Shown piece after piece: positions 62,374-64,000 of a DNA stretch of 64,000 nucleotides. The DNA is taken from assembly GCA_965226545.1 (NCBI GenBank), contig OZ245364.1, positions 1,860,001-1,924,000 of the forward strand, in the 5' to 3' direction. The stretch's first letter is position 1. Each line of letters starts with the position of its first letter. Both the position numbers and the translations under genes were made by a program. The notes under the pieces are model-generated. The model did not search any database. It saw only the letters and a list, made by a program, of their open reading frames with translations, and was not told where the DNA came from. The DNA is from JAHRAW01 sp965226545. Its GTDB lineage: Bacteria > Pseudomonadota > Gammaproteobacteria > Arenicellales > Poriferihabitantaceae.

Positions 62374-62784
62374 ATGCCGCAAAAACAAAATGTCAGACGG
62401 ATTTCCTCCGGTTCGGAGTTTGAGTCGCGGTTGGGGTATTCGCGGGCGGTGGTCGATGGCGATTATGTGTTTGTCGCCGGCACAACCGGATATGACTACG
62501 CGACGATGGCGATTGATGAGGATGTGCGCGTGCAGACTGAACAGTGTTTTAACAATATCGACAAGGTGTTGACCGAAGCCGGCAGCGGGTTGGATTGCGT
62601 TGTGCGGGTGACTTATATTTTCCCCAACCGCGCCGATGCCGAAGTGTGCGCGCCGTTGATGCGCAAATATCTTGGCAAGGCGGCGCCGGCGGCGACGATG
62701 TTGGTGGCCGGGTTGATGAATGAAAAGATGAAGATTGAGATTGAGGTGACGGCGCGTATCGATGACGGTGGGGCGGCGAAGTAA
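62374..62784 (+). CDS. RidA (YjgF/YER057c/UK114) family protein
   Basis: The 136-residue protein has the trimeric RidA fold pattern: YSRAVVDGDYVFVAGTTG, VRVQTEQCFNNIDKVLTEAG, VVRVTYIFP and the C-terminal KIEIEVTARI. True RidA proteins deaminate reactive enamines and have a conserved Arg before the last strand (xxRxxVE); here that region reads ATMLVAGLMNEKMKIEIE, lacking the Arg, so it is probably one of the Rid subfamilies without the classical deaminase. ATG 62374 begins MPQKQNVRR. Confidence 0.85.
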   Translation: MPQKQNVRRISSGSEFESRLGYSRAVVDGDYVFVAGTTGYDYATMAIDEDVRVQTEQCFNNIDKVLTEAGSGLDCVVRVTYIFPNRADAEVCAPLMRKYLGKAAPAATMLVAGLMNEKMKIEIEVTARIDDGGAAK

Positions 62785-62906
62785 ACTGGTGCGAATAAGA
62801 AACAAAAATACGAAGTAAACTGCGCCGAATAAATCGACGGCGTGATTGGCGGTTGCATCAAAGCAAGCGATTGAATCAATCGTTAAATTACATTGAGCGT
62901 TTCCGC

Positions 62907-64000
62907 CTAACGCGATTTTTCGTCGTCTTCATTCTCGCGGTCGGCGGCGAAGGTTTCTTCGATGTTTCTGCGCGCGGTGCGGGCGATGGAGATGACCGCT
63001 TTTTCATCGTCGCGCACTGCGGCTTGTTGATACATTGTTTCCAAATCATGTCGGCGGAATTTTTCGCACAAACGTTTGGCGCGCGTTTCGCTCAAGCCGA
63101 ATTCGAGCAGCACATCACAACCCAAGCCAAGCGCCGAAGAAAACATCTCGCGCGCGAAGCCGTCAATTTTGGTGTCGATTAAATGCAGCGCATGTCCGCG
63201 GTCGTAAGCGCGCACGAAAATTTTAAGATGCGGAAATTCGCGGCGCACCAATTCGACCGCCCGATTGATGACTTGTTGATTCGCCATCGACAACACAAGC
63301 ACCTTGGCATGCATCGCCCCGGCCGCGCGCAACACATCCAAATGCATCGCATCGCCGTAATACGATTGATAACCGAATCGGCGCATGCGTTCCAATTGTT
63401 CGGGGTTGTTGTCGATTAATGTCGGGGTGATGTTGTTTGCCATCAACAGCCGCCCGACGACCTGGCCAAACCGTCCGAAGCCGACGATAATCACCGGGTT
63501 TTGATTGTCGTCGATGATGTCGGGCGCGTGTTGGTCGGGCGAATCCAATCGCGCGTCGAGAAGTTTTTCGTTGGCGATGAGCAACAGCGGCGTCACCGCC
63601 ATCGATAACGTCACCGCCAAAATCAGCAGATTGGCGTCAGCCGCGTTCATCGCCCCGGCGGCGACCGCAAAGCCAAACAGCACAAAACCAAACTCGCCGC
63701 CTTGCGACAGCGTGAAGGAAAACAGCCGTCGCTGCCCGCGCACCACGCCGGCCAACGGCGCCATCAACGCCAACACGCCAGCCTTAACCGCAACCAACGT
63801 TGCGGTCACCGCCAACACCATCAGCGGTTGCTGCAACAGCAGCGCAAAATCCACCGACATGCCGACCGAGATAAAAAACAAACCGAGCAGCAACCCTTTG
63901 AACGGTTCGATGTCGGATTCGAGCGCGTGGCGGTATTCGGAATCAGCCAACAACACGCCGGCCAAAAACGCGCCGAGCGCCGGCGATAAACCGAGCATGT
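62907..64000 (-). CDS. Kef-type K+/H+ antiporter, 5' end outside window
   Basis: The visible C-terminal ~364 residues hold the last helices of a CPA2 antiporter (LGLSPALGAFLAGVLLADSEYRH, FFISVGMSVDF, SQGGEFGFVLFG) and a cytosolic TrkA-N/RCK domain starting PVIIVGFGRFGQVVGRLL with an NAD-binding GxGxxG. The layout matches KefB/KefC, which are gated by glutathione adducts in enteric bacteria. The gene runs off the right edge, so the first ~250 residues are missing. No KefG/KefF ancillary gene is seen downstream. Confidence 0.92.
   Translation of the reverse strand, partial: MLGLSPALGAFLAGVLLADSEYRHALESDIEPFKGLLLGLFFISVGMSVDFALLLQQPLMVLAVTATLVAVKAGVLALMAPLAGVVRGQRRLFSFTLSQGGEFGFVLFGFAVAAGAMNAADANLLILAVTLSMAVTPLLLIANEKLLDARLDSPDQHAPDIIDDNQNPVIIVGFGRFGQVVGRLLMANNITPTLIDNNPEQLERMRRFGYQSYYGDAMHLDVLRAAGAMHAKVLVLSMANQQVINRAVELVRREFPHLKIFVRAYDRGHALHLIDTKIDGFAREMFSSALGLGCDVLLEFGLSETRAKRLCEKFRRHDLETMYQQAAVRDDEKAVISIARTARRNIEETFAADRENEDDEKSR

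Overview
The window comes from a Gram-negative proteobacterium, most likely a gammaproteobacterium or close relative. The reasons are the rpmF-plsX-fabH-fabG-acpP-fabF order, lipidated autotransporter proteases that need an outer membrane, TRAP and tripartite tricarboxylate transporters, GlpD and a Kef-type antiporter. Sat, a tungsten aldehyde oxidoreductase and a probable C2-sulfonate gene set would fit an uncultured marine or host-associated organism, but this is inference. Coding DNA is GC-rich. Many spacers are strikingly low in complexity, built from short words such as AAGTTA, GTCACT, GATTCGC or TTAATT, and similar word arrays also lie inside several genes as Ser/Gln/Glu/Asp/Thr/Val-rich termini or loops.

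Layout. 1-5,230 (minus): fatty-acid/phospholipid operon that lacks fabD between fabH and fabG. 5,320-6,803 (minus): a DNA methyltransferase fused to an HNH nuclease, preceded by a self-closing RNA-like element. 6,921-11,365 (plus): DAHP synthase, ATP sulfurylase, a DUF1772 membrane protein, thioredoxin reductase and an Smr protein. 11,425-13,248 (minus): tungsten aldehyde:ferredoxin oxidoreductase. 13,334-25,891: four paralogous NalP-like lipidated subtilisin autotransporters, interrupted by fumC (minus) and a methyltransferase relic. 26,054-30,591: a SpoIIAA-like protein, a TIGR01777 epimerase, a PhyH dioxygenase, and an MFS transporter overlapping a PD-(D/E)XK-like gene. 30,588-40,544: a CoA ligase, a SauS-like acylating aldehyde dehydrogenase, a TauE/SafE exporter, a TctCBA-type transporter and a class V aminotransferase, together a candidate C2-sulfonate or carboxylate catabolic island. 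40,564-43,884 (minus): an AAA/DUF4143 ATPase with three 32-bp-spaced palindromes at its start, then a HEPN-like gene in an operon with an MFS transporter. 44,176-52,659: enoyl-CoA hydratase, prpE-gshB, a DUF1445 protein and a DctPQM-type TRAP transporter. 52,687-55,166: a TPR protein, an IS481-like insertion sequence and a small membrane protein. 55,268-64,000: a 5-oxoprolinase, a second methyltransferase-nuclease fusion with a second copy of the RNA-like element, glpD, a RidA protein and a Kef antiporter cut by the window edge.

The most notable candidate system is the pair of RNA-element plus methyltransferase-nuclease modules at 5.3-6.8 kb and 58.9-60.6 kb. The two proteins share the same beta-class methyltransferase core but carry different nuclease domains (HNH and PD-(D/E)XK). 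Each is preceded by an element of about 125-140 nt that is closed by a long terminal stem and shares internal sequence words with its partner. Second come the four-gene autotransporter protease array with homogenised barrels, and the pervasive word-repeat spacers that also appear inside genes.
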